From Pseudomonas jessenii (GTDB lineage Bacteria; Pseudomonadota; Gammaproteobacteria; Pseudomonadales; Pseudomonadaceae), in NCBI RefSeq assembly GCF_002236115.1, contig NZ_NIWT01000003.1, positions 62,001-126,000 on the forward strand: DNA of 64,000 bases. The letters run 5' to 3'. This document shows positions 54,726-63,905 of this stretch, in pieces (the stretch's first letter is position 1; each line of letters opens with the position of its first letter). Below the pieces are notes generated by a model. The model was given only the letters and a program-made list of their open reading frames with translations, had not been told where the DNA came from and searched no databases. The position numbers and the translations under genes were made by a program.

Positions 54726-56207
54726 ATGGGTGCCTGGCTTAGCAATATCTCGCTGAAATACAAATTCTGGGCGGTCAACGCCGTCGCTTTCGTCACCACT
54801 CTGTTGCTGGTGCTGTACGCGGTGCAACTCGAACAGCAGGCCCGCAGTCGCGCCGCCCAGGCTTCGGCCCAGGCTCAGGCGCGATTGCTCGAAGCCTGGC
54901 CCGCCGGGCAAACGTTGCCCCACGCCGACAACTTCCTTGCGTTCAGCCGAGGACAGGCACCCACGCTCAATGAGCAACCCGTGCAACAACTGGCCGACGC
55001 CAATGGCTGGGTCGAGATCAACGTGATGCCGTTGTTCGGTGACAATCCGCTGATGGGTGCCGAAGTGTTTACCCGTGCCGACGGCCAGCGGGTCGCCGTG
55101 ATTGCCCATGGTCCGAGCCTGAGCCAGGTGTTCAACGAGCGTTTTGCCAACTACGCGGTGGCGGTGTTCATCCTGATGCTGGCAATGCTCGGTGCATCGC
55201 AGTTATTGATCCGCTTCCTGCTCAGCCAGCTCAACACCTTGAAAGATGTCATGTTGCACGTGGAGAAAACCGGCGACCTGTCGGCCCGCGTGCCATTGGC
55301 CTGCAGCGACGAAGTCGGGCAAATGGCCAACGCCTTCAACGCCATGCAGGCCGGTTATCAACGGGTGGTCAACACCGTCGCCAGCACCGCCCGGCAACTG
55401 GATGTCGGCGCCGCACGGCTGGCGGCCAGCATGAATGAAGTGCGCCACGGCATGCTGGGCCAGCAAAGCGAAACCGATCAGGCCGCCACAGCGATCAATG
55501 AAATGACCGCCACGGTCTATCACATCGCTCAACACGCGGGTGCCACCCGTGACCTTTCACAATCGGCCGATACCCTGGCCGGCAGCGGGCAGGCGGTTGT
55601 GACACGGGTGCAGCGGTCGATTGCCGGACTGTCCACCGGCGTCCAGCAGACTGCCGAGATGATTCAACGCCTGGCCGAGGACAGCCAGAAAATCAACGGC
55701 GTGGTCAACGTGATTCACAGCATCGCCGAGCAGACCAACCTGTTGGCGCTCAACGCCGCCATCGAAGCGGCCCGGGCCGGCGAAATGGGTCGCGGTTTCG
55801 CGGTAGTCGCCGATGAAGTACGCAACCTCGCCAAACGCGTGCAGGCCTCCACGGATGAGATCACCCTCATGGTCTCGGCGTTGCAGGCCGGCACACGGGA
55901 CGCCGTGGATTTCATGCAAGAGAGCTCGTTCAAGGCCGACGACTGCGTACAACAGGCGCAAGAGGCCGGCGCGGCATTGGCCGAGATCACCGGAGCGGTG
56001 GCGCAGATGCGTGAAAGCAACACGCAGATCGCGGTGGCGGCCGAGCAGCAGAGCCAGGTGGCGGAGGAGATGAACCGGGCGGTGGTGAGCATCCGTGACG
56101 TGACCGAGAACACGGTGCATCAGACGGTGACGTCGGCGACCACCAGCAATGAGCTGGCGGCGTTGGCCGGTGAGTTGAGCAAGGTGATAGGTCAACTGAA
56201 ACTTTGA
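54726..56207 (+). CDS. Methyl-accepting chemotaxis protein
   Basis: An inner-membrane chemoreceptor of 493 residues: TM1 (about 14-35), a short periplasmic domain (about 36-143), TM2 (144-168), HAMP (170-222) and the long cytoplasmic signalling coiled coil. Its hairpin tip [37 protein letters not shown] binds CheA and CheW. The periplasmic part of about 108 residues is smaller than common Cache or 4HB sensors, so its ligand is not guessable. No C-terminal pentapeptide for CheR tethering is seen. Confidence 0.95.
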   Translation: MGAWLSNISLKYKFWAVNAVAFVTTLLLVLYAVQLEQQARSRAAQASAQAQARLLEAWPAGQTLPHADNFLAFSRGQAPTLNEQPVQQLADANGWVEINVMPLFGDNPLMGAEVFTRADGQRVAVIAHGPSLSQVFNERFANYAVAVFILMLAMLGASQLLIRFLLSQLNTLKDVMLHVEKTGDLSARVPLACSDEVGQMANAFNAMQAGYQRVVNTVASTARQLDVGAARLAASMNEVRHGMLGQQSETDQAATAINEMTATVYHIAQHAGATRDLSQSADTLAGSGQAVVTRVQRSIAGLSTGVQQTAEMIQRLAEDSQKINGVVNVIHSIAEQTNLLALNAAIEAARAGEMGRGFAVVADEVRNLAKRVQASTDEITLMVSALQAGTRDAVDFMQESSFKADDCVQQAQEAGAALAEITGAVAQMRESNTQIAVAAEQQSQVAEEMNRAVVSIRDVTENTVHQTVTSATTSNELAALAGELSKVIGQLKL

Positions 56208-56210
56208 GAG

Positions 56211-56300
56211 CCTCTTCGCGGGCAAGCCCGCTCCCACAGGTGACCGCGTTCTTTCATTGGAATACGGTCAAAATGTAGGAACGGGATTGCTCGCGAAGGC
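56211..56300. repeat. Degenerate REP doublet (inward topology)
   Basis: CTTCGCGGGCAAGCCCGCTC at the left is intact; the right half TGTAGGAACGGGATTGCTCG is diverged. Ends face inward, with ACCGCGTTC in the core. It starts directly after the MCP stop. Confidence 0.82.
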
Positions 56301-56428
56301 TTCAGAACTGGCACCATCTATTCCAGTCATGGCACCTATCAAGCCAATAGCCAGCCTTGATTCGCCGCCAGCATAGACCGGGCCTATTCTTAATCACATG
56401 TGTTCAACATGGATCGAGGATCGGCATC

Positions 56429-56794
56429 ATGGGCAAACGTCACCCCAACCTACCCGCCTGGCAATGGCGAGCCTACCCGAACAATCATCAGCACCCGACC
56501 AATCTGGTGCTGCACCTGATCGCGGTGCCGCTGTTCATCGTGGCATTTCTGCTGATTGTGACCGGGGTGTTCAGCCTGAGCCTGGCAAATATCGCCATCG
56601 GCGTAATCGGTGTCATTGCGGCGCTGGCCTTGCAACGCCACGGCCACAACCTGGAGACCCAAGCCTCCGAACCCTTCAGTGATCGCAAGGATGCGGTATC
56701 ACGCCTGTTGGTCGAGCAGTTCCTGACGTTTCCACGGTTCTTCCTCAGCGGCGGCTGGTGGCGCGCCTGGCGTGAGCGCCACCGCCGTCACTGA
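56429..56794 (+). CDS. Mpo1/DUF962-like small membrane protein
   Basis: A protein of 121 residues. YPNNHQHPTNLVLHLIAVPLFIVAFLLIVTG gives the conserved His and Asn/His pattern before the first of two membrane segments (about 27-48 and 52-70). HGHNLETQASEPFSDRKDAVSRLLVEQF follows. This matches the DUF962 family; the yeast member Mpo1 is an iron-dependent dioxygenase in sphingoid-base alpha-oxidation. Bacterial function is unknown. Its stop abuts that of the convergent thioesterase gene. Confidence 0.75.
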   Translation: MGKRHPNLPAWQWRAYPNNHQHPTNLVLHLIAVPLFIVAFLLIVTGVFSLSLANIAIGVIGVIAALALQRHGHNLETQASEPFSDRKDAVSRLLVEQFLTFPRFFLSGGWWRAWRERHRRH

Positions 56795-57592
56795 TCAGGC
56801 GAACACAGTCACGGTCTGCCGGCTCATGGCGATCAACCGGCCATCCGCGCTCCACATTTTTGCGGCGGCATGCCCGTAGCCGTCGGCGGCGTATTCGGTT
56901 TCGACGAGGTATTTGCACCAGTCCAGGGTGTTCAGTTCCAGCAGCGGCTGCACGAATTCGATGGTCCAGGTCAGCGTGCTGCCCATCGCCGGCTTCTTCA
57001 AAAACGGCATCAAGGCCGGCGGCCAGGCGTCCACCAGCGCCAGGATATGCGCCTCGCCGATAGCCTCTTCCTTTACGTCGCCGCGCAAACGTACCCAGCC
57101 ACCCATTTGCCGGGATGTGCTACCGCTGAACGGCAGCCCGCCGACACTCCAGCGCATCGCCAGATGCCGCATGAACTCCGGGATGACGCCTTCGACGAAA
57201 GGCAATTCCTGGCATTCGTCCCAGTGCTTCATTTCAGGTGCCGGTTCAGCGGCCACCGCCACTTCCGAAGGTCGCGAGGCGCCGAAGCTGCCCTGGATCA
57301 ACGTCACCACCTGGCCCTTCTGCATCACCCGGCCCAGCACTTGGCTGACGGCCTTGCCTTCGCGCAGCACCTCGACGTCAAAACTGACCGGCACCTCGGG
57401 CTCAACCGGGCCGACAAAGGTGATTGCCAACGAACGCACCGGTCGATCCGCCGGAACCCGGGCGCGCATGGCTTCGTACTGCAAAGCGGCCACCAGGCCA
57501 CCGAAACTGGCTCGCCCCTGGGCCCAGGATGCCGGGATAGACAGCTCCATCGGCTGGCTGCGGACAGCGTTGAGCAGTTCGGAAAAACGCAT
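56795..57592 (-). CDS. Acyl-CoA thioesterase family protein (double hotdog)
   Basis: A protein of 265 residues with two hotdog domains. The first includes ASFGGLVAALQYEAMRARVPADRPVRSLAITFVGPVEP; the second LTWTIEFVQPLLELNTLDWCKYLVETEYAADGYGHAAAKMWSADGRLIAMSRQTVTVF. This is the TesB-like/acyl-CoA thioesterase arrangement. It likely hydrolyses a medium- or long-chain acyl-CoA. The start MRFSELLNAVRSQP at 57592 gives the family length; the frame extending to 57763 overlaps a REP and is not coding. Confidence 0.88.
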   Translation of the reverse strand: MRFSELLNAVRSQPMELSIPASWAQGRASFGGLVAALQYEAMRARVPADRPVRSLAITFVGPVEPEVPVSFDVEVLREGKAVSQVLGRVMQKGQVVTLIQGSFGASRPSEVAVAAEPAPEMKHWDECQELPFVEGVIPEFMRHLAMRWSVGGLPFSGSTSRQMGGWVRLRGDVKEEAIGEAHILALVDAWPPALMPFLKKPAMGSTLTWTIEFVQPLLELNTLDWCKYLVETEYAADGYGHAAAKMWSADGRLIAMSRQTVTVFA

Positions 57593-57716
57593 GAAAACCT
57601 CTGGGAATGGAAAAAGATGAAGGGATCTTAACCATCTGGCGACGTGGATACATCGCCTATTCCGGCCAAATTGACTGACAGATAAGTCGCACAAGGCTCG
57701 TGCCGGACATATAACC

Positions 57717-57806
57717 TGCAGGAACGAGCCTGCTCGCGATAGCACCCGGACAGCCAACATCAATGTTGAATGTCATGACCTCATCGCGAGCAAGCTCGCT
57801 CCCACA
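57717..57806. repeat. REP doublet (outward topology)
   Basis: TGCAGGAACGAGCCTGCTCG at the left is slightly diverged; CGCGAGCAAGCTCGCTCCCA at the right is intact. The core CAACATCAATGTTGAATG matches the copies at 32920 and 34730. Confidence 0.88.
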
Positions 57807-57823
57807 AAGGATCTCGAGTGGTC

Positions 57824-58582
57824 TCAGGATTTGAAACAGGCCTTGCTGAATTTTTCCAGAACGCGGTCCGCTCGGGTTTCGGCCTCGGCCATGGTGGCTT
57901 CCCACACGGCAACACAGGGTTGCAAATCCGCTTCCCGTTCAGCCATCGCCAGCCATTGCACGCAATCGTGCCAGTCGCCCAGCGCACCCTGGGCCGATTT
58001 CAGCCGGGGCATGGCCGCTTTCGGCAAACGGTCCAGTTCGGGGTAAGCGTCGATGCCATAGCGCACGCGCTTGATCAGCAGGCGCAGCCGATGACGGTCG
58101 TGGGTCGGATCGTGCAGTGCCTCGTCGAGTTTTTTCCATTGCTTGCCCAGGCGTTTTTCGATGCGCTTGCGCAGGCCCTTGAGCAATCCCTGGCGCTGAG
58201 CGGCACGCAGAAAACGCGGAAACGCATCGAGGACGATCAACATTTGCGCGAGTTCGGGACTGGTCGCCACGGCCGGGTAAGCCTCGGCCATTTGCGCCAT
58301 GCGCCACTGTGCGGCTTGGGGTTGATGGTGCTGGAGCAGGTACGCCGCCAGCACTTCGCGATCACGCAATGGTGTGGTCAGATCGCCCACCCGGGAGGCC
58401 GCCGCTTCCAGTTGTTCGACGCCGGGCAACCCGCGCAAGGGTCGCAACAGACTGCGTAACCGTCGCATGGTTGTACGCAGATCATGTAACGCTTCAGAGT
58501 CTGTACGCTCTTTCAAGCGGGCCTGACAGGCCAGCAGACGAACTTCCAGGCCCAGAACCTGAGCCACCAACCGATCGATCAT
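57824..58582 (-). CDS. CHAD-domain protein
   Basis: An all-helical protein of 252 residues rich in conserved His, Arg and Lys: ALHDLRTTMRRLRSLLRPLRGLPG near the start and HDPTHDRHRLRLLIKRVRYGIDAYPEL in the middle. These positively charged grooves are typical of CHAD proteins, which bind polyphosphate. It is an orphan CHAD with no CYTH or ppk partner nearby. Probable localisation at polyphosphate granules is inference. Confidence 0.9.
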   Translation of the reverse strand: MIDRLVAQVLGLEVRLLACQARLKERTDSEALHDLRTTMRRLRSLLRPLRGLPGVEQLEAAASRVGDLTTPLRDREVLAAYLLQHHQPQAAQWRMAQMAEAYPAVATSPELAQMLIVLDAFPRFLRAAQRQGLLKGLRKRIEKRLGKQWKKLDEALHDPTHDRHRLRLLIKRVRYGIDAYPELDRLPKAAMPRLKSAQGALGDWHDCVQWLAMAEREADLQPCVAVWEATMAEAETRADRVLEKFSKACFKS

Positions 58583-58608
58583 GGGGGTTTACTCCGTAAA
58601 CAGCGCCA

Positions 58609-58672
58609 GGTTGCAAGCTCCAGGCTGAAAGCTCCAGACTGCAAGCTCGAAGGCTCTTGCAGTTTAGAGCTT
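58609..58672. repeat. Short tandem-like repeat of GCAAGCTC(C) units
   Basis: Repeats of a unit close to CTGCAAGCTCCAG occur as TTGCAAGCTCCAGG, TGAAAGCTCCAGA, TGCAAGCTCGAAG and then an inverted form CTTGCAGTTTAGAGCTTG. The stretch can fold on itself. It lies between the CHAD gene and a small lipoprotein gene. Such AGCT-rich tracts are common in Pseudomonas intergenic DNA from memory. Confidence 0.55.
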
Positions 58673-58689
58673 GTCACCGCTTTTTGCTT

Positions 58690-58968
58690 TTAACGCCCTG
58701 CGCGCGATTCACGAATATAGAAACGAGCCTTCTCGGCTTTTTTGGTGCAGCCTTCGAACCCCTCGAATTGCTGCTGGGTCTTGGCCGCGGTCAACAGCGA
58801 CAGGGCCTTGGAGTAGCTGACGGTCCCGGCGAAACCTTCGGCTTTGGCCAGGTCCAGTTCATGCCATGCCGCATCCAGGTTACTACCGCAGCTGTCGCGA
58901 TAAGCGGTTTTGCCGGCACAACCGGCCAGCGCCAGGGCAATCAATGGCACGCAGATCCAGGCTTTCAT
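58690..58968 (-). CDS. Small putative lipoprotein
   Basis: A protein of 92 residues. MKAWICVPLIALALAGCAGK is a lipoprotein signal with lipobox LAGC. The mature part (about 75 residues) is helical, with SNLDAAWHELDLAKAEGFAGTVSYSKALSLLTAAKTQQQFEGFEGC: two TPR-like helices and two further Cys. No family name is offered. The start Met at 58968 rather than 58971 is preferred for the signal peptide. It is divergent from the patatin-like gene. Confidence 0.8.
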   Translation of the reverse strand: MKAWICVPLIALALAGCAGKTAYRDSCGSNLDAAWHELDLAKAEGFAGTVSYSKALSLLTAAKTQQQFEGFEGCTKKAEKARFYIRESRAGR

Positions 58969-59187
58969 CACTCACTCCTCAAAAATAGGTCAACAGTCAT
59001 GCAGGTAAGACGTTGTGGCACCTGAAAAGTGCCGTTGGTCGCCGTGCAACTATAGCGCCGACAAGAATAACCATGTGCCGCCATGGAGTGTCGAAAATAC
59101 GACGCTCTTGTCCCCTCGAACGACCATGGCGATTGAAGCATGGCCCTCGATGGGTGCATTGTTGAATCATTCAAACGAGGGCGATCC

Positions 59188-60225
59188 ATGAAAAAGCGTG
59201 TCGCACTGGTATTGGGCTCGGGTGGAGCCCGGGGTTATGCACATATCGGGGTCATTGAAGAGATCGAACGGCGCGGCTATGACATTGCTTGTATCGCCGG
59301 ATGCTCCATGGGCGCGGTGGTGGGAGGGATCTACGCCGCCGGCAAACTCAATGACTACCGTGACTGGATCGAGAGCCTGGATTATCTCGACGTGTTGCGT
59401 CTGGTGGACGTCAGTTTTCGTCTGGGGGCGATCCGTGGCGAGAAAGTCTTCGGACAGATCCGCAAGATCGTCGGCGAGATCAACATCGAAGATTTGCGTA
59501 TCCCCTACACTGCGGTTGCCACCGACCTGACCAACCAGCAGGAAATCTGGTTCCAGGAAGGTTGCCTGCATCAGGCCATGCGCGCCTCGGCAGCGATTCC
59601 CAGCCTGTTTACCCCGGTGATGCAAGGCAACCGCATGCTGGTCGATGGCGGCATTCTCAACCCGCTGCCGATCGTGCCGGTGGTGTCGAGCCATTGCGAC
59701 TTGATCATCGCGGTCAACCTCAACGCCACCAACCAGCGCCACTATCAATTGCCGGTCATCCAGCGTCCCGCCGCCTTCAAGACCCGCTTCGACAGCCTGA
59801 TCAACTCCGTCGGCTCGAAGTTGCCGTTCCGGCGCAAACAAGCCGAGCAATTGTTGATTCTGGAACAGGAAGCCTTGAAGGCCGAAGGTGCGGAGCTCAA
59901 CCCGTGGATCGAATCCGCCGAGCCCCAGGCGCAGCAACCCGCGGCCGCTCCGGAAACCAGTGGTGCCCCCCGCTCCGCCACCGGTTCGTTCATCATCGAC
60001 AACGTCGGGCCGGCGTCCTTGCTGGATTTGATCAACCAGAGTTTCGAGGTGATGCAGACGTCACTGGCGCAGTACAAGATTGCCGGGTATCCGCCGGACA
60101 TCCTGATCAACGTGCCCAAGCGCGTGTGTCGGTTTTTCGAGTTCTACAAGGCGCCGGAGTTGATCGCGCTGGGACGGGAGATTGCGCGGGATACGCTGGA
60201 CCGGTATGAGAATGAGCAGAACTGA
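59188..60225 (+). CDS. Patatin-like phospholipase (RssA-like)
   Basis: A protein of 345 residues. The patatin domain (about 5-175) has the oxyanion loop VLGSGGARGYAHIG, nucleophile Ser in AGCSMGAVVGG and Asp in VDGGILNPLP, so both catalytic residues are present. It lacks a signal peptide. A Pro/Ala/Gln-rich linker (about 250-275) leads to a C-terminal segment of about 80 residues beyond the usual RssA length. A cytosolic or membrane-associated lipid acyl hydrolase is inferred. CGAGGG precedes the ATG. Confidence 0.9.
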   Translation: MKKRVALVLGSGGARGYAHIGVIEEIERRGYDIACIAGCSMGAVVGGIYAAGKLNDYRDWIESLDYLDVLRLVDVSFRLGAIRGEKVFGQIRKIVGEINIEDLRIPYTAVATDLTNQQEIWFQEGCLHQAMRASAAIPSLFTPVMQGNRMLVDGGILNPLPIVPVVSSHCDLIIAVNLNATNQRHYQLPVIQRPAAFKTRFDSLINSVGSKLPFRRKQAEQLLILEQEALKAEGAELNPWIESAEPQAQQPAAAPETSGAPRSATGSFIIDNVGPASLLDLINQSFEVMQTSLAQYKIAGYPPDILINVPKRVCRFFEFYKAPELIALGREIARDTLDRYENEQN

Positions 60226-60257
60226 ACGTCTGAAAATTCTCGATTGAATGCAAGGGC

Positions 60258-60354
60258 CTCATCGCGAGCAAGCTCGCTCCCACAGTGAATCTTTGGTGTT
60301 CACAAAATGTGTGTCTGACCAGGATCCCATGTGGGAGCGAGCTTGCTCGCGATG
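60258..60354. repeat. REP doublet (inward topology)
   Basis: CTCATCGCGAGCAAGCTCGC at the left and GCGAGCTTGCTCGCGATGA at the right, with CCCACA/TGTGGG ends facing each other across about 45 bases. It lies between the convergent patatin and kdpE genes. Confidence 0.92.
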
Positions 60355-60377
60355 ACGTCAGATCAGGCAACGAAGAT

Positions 60378-61076
60378 CTAAAGGCTGCCTTCACTCAACA
60401 ACCGATACCCCACCCCAGCCTCGGTCACGATGAACCGTGGCCGGGTCGGGTCATCCGCCAGTTTCTGGCGCAAATGCCCGACCACGATGCGCAGGTAGTG
60501 AGTGTCTTCGGTATGGGTCGGCCCCCAGATGTCCTTGAGCAATTGCTGCTGGGTGATCACCCGCCCGGGATGCCTCGCCAGTTGCGCCAGCACGGCGTAC
60601 TCCTTGCGAGTCAGCGCGACTTCAACATCGTCGAGCAGCACCCGGCGATACGCCAGGTCGACCGTCAACGGACCGAAGTTCAGCTCCGCTTGTTGCACCT
60701 CGCCTGCGGGCGCCTGGCGCAATAACGCACGGATCCGCGCCAGGAACTCCTGAATGCCGAATGGCTTGGTCACATAGTCATTGGCGCCGCCATCCAGGGC
60801 CTCGACTTTCTGCCCTTCACCGGCGCGCACGGAGAGCACCAGTACCGGCACCGTCGACCATTCGCGAAAATCGCGCAATACCTGTTGGCCGTCCATGTCC
60901 GGCAAGCCGAGATCGAGTACCAGCAAGTCCGGTTTGTTCAACGCAGCTTGCGCCAATCCTTCACTTCCGGTGCCCGCCTCCAGCACTTTGTAGCCCTGGG
61001 AAGCGAGGCTGATGCGCAGGAATTTGCGGATCTGCGGTTCGTCGTCAATGACCAAAATGGTCGCGGTCTGGCTCAT
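60378..61076 (-). CDS. kdpE: KDP operon response regulator KdpE
   Basis: An OmpR/PhoB-type regulator of 232 residues. The receiver has D12/D13-type acids (ILVIDDEPQIRKF), phosphoacceptor Asp in LLVLDLGLPDMDG and Lys in DYVTKPFG. The winged helix-turn-helix includes LTRKEYAVLAQLARHPGRVITQQQLLKDIWGP and ends FIVTEAGVGYRL. It activates the KdpFABC potassium pump genes under K+ limitation. It lies 48 bases behind kdpD on the same strand. Confidence 0.96.
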   Translation of the reverse strand: MSQTATILVIDDEPQIRKFLRISLASQGYKVLEAGTGSEGLAQAALNKPDLLVLDLGLPDMDGQQVLRDFREWSTVPVLVLSVRAGEGQKVEALDGGANDYVTKPFGIQEFLARIRALLRQAPAGEVQQAELNFGPLTVDLAYRRVLLDDVEVALTRKEYAVLAQLARHPGRVITQQQLLKDIWGPTHTEDTHYLRIVVGHLRQKLADDPTRPRFIVTEAGVGYRLLSEGSL

Positions 61077-61124
61077 GAATTCACATCAACACAAAGAAGT
61101 GGCAAGAGAGTAGCGCAAGCGCGA

Positions 61125-63776
61125 TCAGGCTTCACTTTCGTATCCCGGCTGAGCCTGTAGCGGCAGGTGCAACGTGATGCAGGTGCCGCGCCCCTCGATG
61201 CCGTCGGCGACGCTGATATGCCCGCCATGGGCACCGACCATGCCCTGACAAATCGCCAGCCCCAGCCCGGTACCCTGCCCGCCGCGATCACCCCGCGCCG
61301 CGGTATAGAACATGTCGAAAATCTTCGCCCGATCCTCCTCCGGAATCCCCGGGCCCTCGTCGCTGACCGAGAAAAACAGCTCACTGTCATCAGCCCCTGC
61401 GCACAATTGCAAACGCCCGTGGGGTGGCGAAAACCGCGCGGCGTTTTCCATCACGTTGATCAGTGCCTGTTCGATCAGTGCGGCATGCACGAACAGCAAC
61501 GGTAACTCCGCCGGCACGTCGGTGCTGACCTGCAACGGCGCAAGGACTGTCCGCAGACGGTTGAGCGCACTGCCGACGATGTCTGCCGGCGATACCCAGT
61601 CCCGCGCCAGCTTCAGGGCACCGTGGCCGAGCCGGGTCATGTCGAGCAGATTTTGAATGTAGCGGTCGAGGCGCTCGGCTTCATCGCGGGTGCCTTCGAG
61701 CAGTTCACGTCGATCCTCCAGCGGGATCGCTTCACCCAGGGCCAGCAGGCTATCGATACTGCCGCGCATGGATGTCAACGGTGTGCGTAAATCGTGGGAC
61801 ACCGATGCCAGCAAGGCGCTGCGCAGTTGCTCGGTTTCGCCGTGCAGCCGAGCCGCTTCCAGATCATCGGCCAGTTGCGCCCGGGCCAGCGCCTGGGCCA
61901 GCGGTTGGGTCAGCGCGGTCAACAAGCGTCGGCGTTGGCCGCTCAGGGCCTGGCCTTCCCTGGCGCACACGCCGAGCAACGCCAGCGGGCCGTCTTCCAC
62001 CGATAACGGCCACCACCACCAGCGGCCGAACGGCAAGGTGCCGGTGCCCGCACCCGCGGGTTGATCGTGCTGCCAGGCCCAATCGGCGGCGGCGCGCTCA
62101 GCTTCGGTGAACTCCAGCGGGCCACCGGTTTCGACTTTCCAGCCGTTTTGCCCGTCGCGATTGAGCAGGCACAGTTGCACGTCGCTCCAACCGTTGAGGT
62201 GCTGGGCAGCCGCGCTGACCACGGCCTGGCGGTCGGTGGCGGCGGTCAGTTTGCGTGACAGGTCGAGCAGTTCGGTGGTCTCTTCCTGGGTATCGCGCAG
62301 TGCCTGCAATTGCCTGCGCTGGCGCGCCGCGAGGTTGCCGGTGAGGGCCGCCATCAGCAGGAAAAACAGTAAGGTCAGCACGTCTTCTTCGCGCTGGATG
62401 CTGAAAGAGAAGTTCGGCGGAATGAACAGGAAGTCATAGGTCAGAAACGACAGCACCGCACAGGCCAGTGCCGGCCCGAGACTGCTGCGCACCGCCACCA
62501 GCAATACCGCCGCAAGGAACACCAGGGAGATGTTCGGCAGTGGCAGTACGCTCGCCACCGCCCAGGCCAGAGCGCTGGCCAAAATCGTCGCCACCACGGC
62601 CAATGCGTAGTCGAACCAGACCAGTGAATGCATCGACCGCTGATGGGGTTGATGCGGTTGGTGATCGCTGTCGAGAACGTTGATTTCCAGCCCGCGCGCA
62701 TTACGCAGCAGACGCGCCGCCAGCCCGCCACCGAACAGACGTCGGCGCAAACGCGGCCGGGACTGGCCCACCAGCACCAGGCTGGCGCGGCGTTCGGCGG
62801 CATGCTGGATCAAGGTTTTCGCCACTTCACCGGCGCGCAGCAACACCACTTCGCCGCCCAGGCGCTCGGCCAGTTGCTGGGCGCTTTGCAGGCGCAGGCG
62901 GGACTGCTCATCACGAACGCTGCCGTTGTCCACGTGCACCAGGCTCCAGGGCAAGTGCCGCCGCTGGGCCACGCGACTGGCATGACGCACCAGGCGCTCG
63001 GCCTGGGCATCGCCGTCGACCCCTACCAGCAAACGCCCGCGCACGGCCGGCGCCGCTTGCCCCAACTGACGATACCCTTGGGCCAGATCGTTATCGACTT
63101 GAGCCGCCGCGGTTTGCATCGCCAGTTCGCGCAGGGCCGTCAGGTTGGTCTGGGAAAAGAACGCATCGATGGCCGCCCGCGCCTGCTCCGGCACATAGAC
63201 CTTGCCATCGCGCAATCGCTCCAGCAGTTCCCGTGGTGGCAAGTCGATCAGCAGCAGTTCGTAGGCTTCCTGCAATACCCAGTCCGGCAGGGTTTCGCGG
63301 ACCTGCACGCCGGTGATGCCGCGCACCTGATCGTTGAGGCTTTCCAGATGCTGGACGTTGACCGTGGTGTACACATCGATGCCGGCGGCGAGCAGTTCCT
63401 GAATGTCCTGCCAGCGTTTTTCGTGACGACTGCCGGGTGCGTTGGTGTGCGCCAGTTCGTCGACCAGCACCAGCTTGGGTTTGGCGAGGAGCAGACCGTC
63501 GAGGTCCATTTCTTCGAGCAACACGCCACGGTACTCGGAGCGTACCAACGGCTGCTGCGACAAGCCGCCGAGCAGTGCTTCGGTTTCGGCCCGGCCGTGG
63601 GTTTCGACGACGCCGGCAATGACTTTCACCCCTTGGCGTAACTGGGTATGGGCCGCTTGCAGCATGGCGTAGGTCTTGCCGACACCCGGCGCGGCACCGA
63701 GAAACACTTTGAGCCGGCCACGGCCATCGCGGGGCAGGTCTGCTAACAGCGCGTCGGCGCGGCCGGAGTTGCTCAT
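61125..63776 (-). CDS. kdpD: Sensor histidine kinase KdpD
   Basis: An inner-membrane sensor of 883 residues for K+ limitation and turgor. The N-terminal KdpD domain has Walker A GAAPGVGKTYAML (about 28-40) and LVDELAHTNAPGSRHEKRWQD; a Usp-like domain spans about 230-360; four membrane helices are at about 385-480. GAF-like and HisKA domains follow with His in LASVSHDLRTPLTSM, then HATPase with GTGLGLAICQG. It is encoded between kdpC and kdpE on the same strand, the usual kdpFABCDE order. Confidence 0.97.
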   Translation of the reverse strand: MSNSGRADALLADLPRDGRGRLKVFLGAAPGVGKTYAMLQAAHTQLRQGVKVIAGVVETHGRAETEALLGGLSQQPLVRSEYRGVLLEEMDLDGLLLAKPKLVLVDELAHTNAPGSRHEKRWQDIQELLAAGIDVYTTVNVQHLESLNDQVRGITGVQVRETLPDWVLQEAYELLLIDLPPRELLERLRDGKVYVPEQARAAIDAFFSQTNLTALRELAMQTAAAQVDNDLAQGYRQLGQAAPAVRGRLLVGVDGDAQAERLVRHASRVAQRRHLPWSLVHVDNGSVRDEQSRLRLQSAQQLAERLGGEVVLLRAGEVAKTLIQHAAERRASLVLVGQSRPRLRRRLFGGGLAARLLRNARGLEINVLDSDHQPHQPHQRSMHSLVWFDYALAVVATILASALAWAVASVLPLPNISLVFLAAVLLVAVRSSLGPALACAVLSFLTYDFLFIPPNFSFSIQREEDVLTLLFFLLMAALTGNLAARQRRQLQALRDTQEETTELLDLSRKLTAATDRQAVVSAAAQHLNGWSDVQLCLLNRDGQNGWKVETGGPLEFTEAERAAADWAWQHDQPAGAGTGTLPFGRWWWWPLSVEDGPLALLGVCAREGQALSGQRRRLLTALTQPLAQALARAQLADDLEAARLHGETEQLRSALLASVSHDLRTPLTSMRGSIDSLLALGEAIPLEDRRELLEGTRDEAERLDRYIQNLLDMTRLGHGALKLARDWVSPADIVGSALNRLRTVLAPLQVSTDVPAELPLLFVHAALIEQALINVMENAARFSPPHGRLQLCAGADDSELFFSVSDEGPGIPEEDRAKIFDMFYTAARGDRGGQGTGLGLAICQGMVGAHGGHISVADGIEGRGTCITLHLPLQAQPGYESEA

Positions 63777-63825
63777 GCTTGGGGTCTCTTTTTACCTGGA
63801 TTGATGTAGTGACTGTTCTGCAGTC

Positions 63826-63890
63826 TTCGCGAGCAAGCCCGCTCCCACAGGTGTACGCACTCCAATGTGAGAGCGGGCTTGCCCGCGATT
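63826..63890. repeat. REP doublet (inward, short spacer)
   Basis: TTCGCGAGCAAGCCCGCTCC at the left and GAGCGGGCTTGCCCGCGATT at the right, ends inward. It lies inside the kdp gene set, between kdpC and kdpD. Confidence 0.88.
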
Positions 63891-63905
63891 GGCAGCGCCG
63901 CTGAT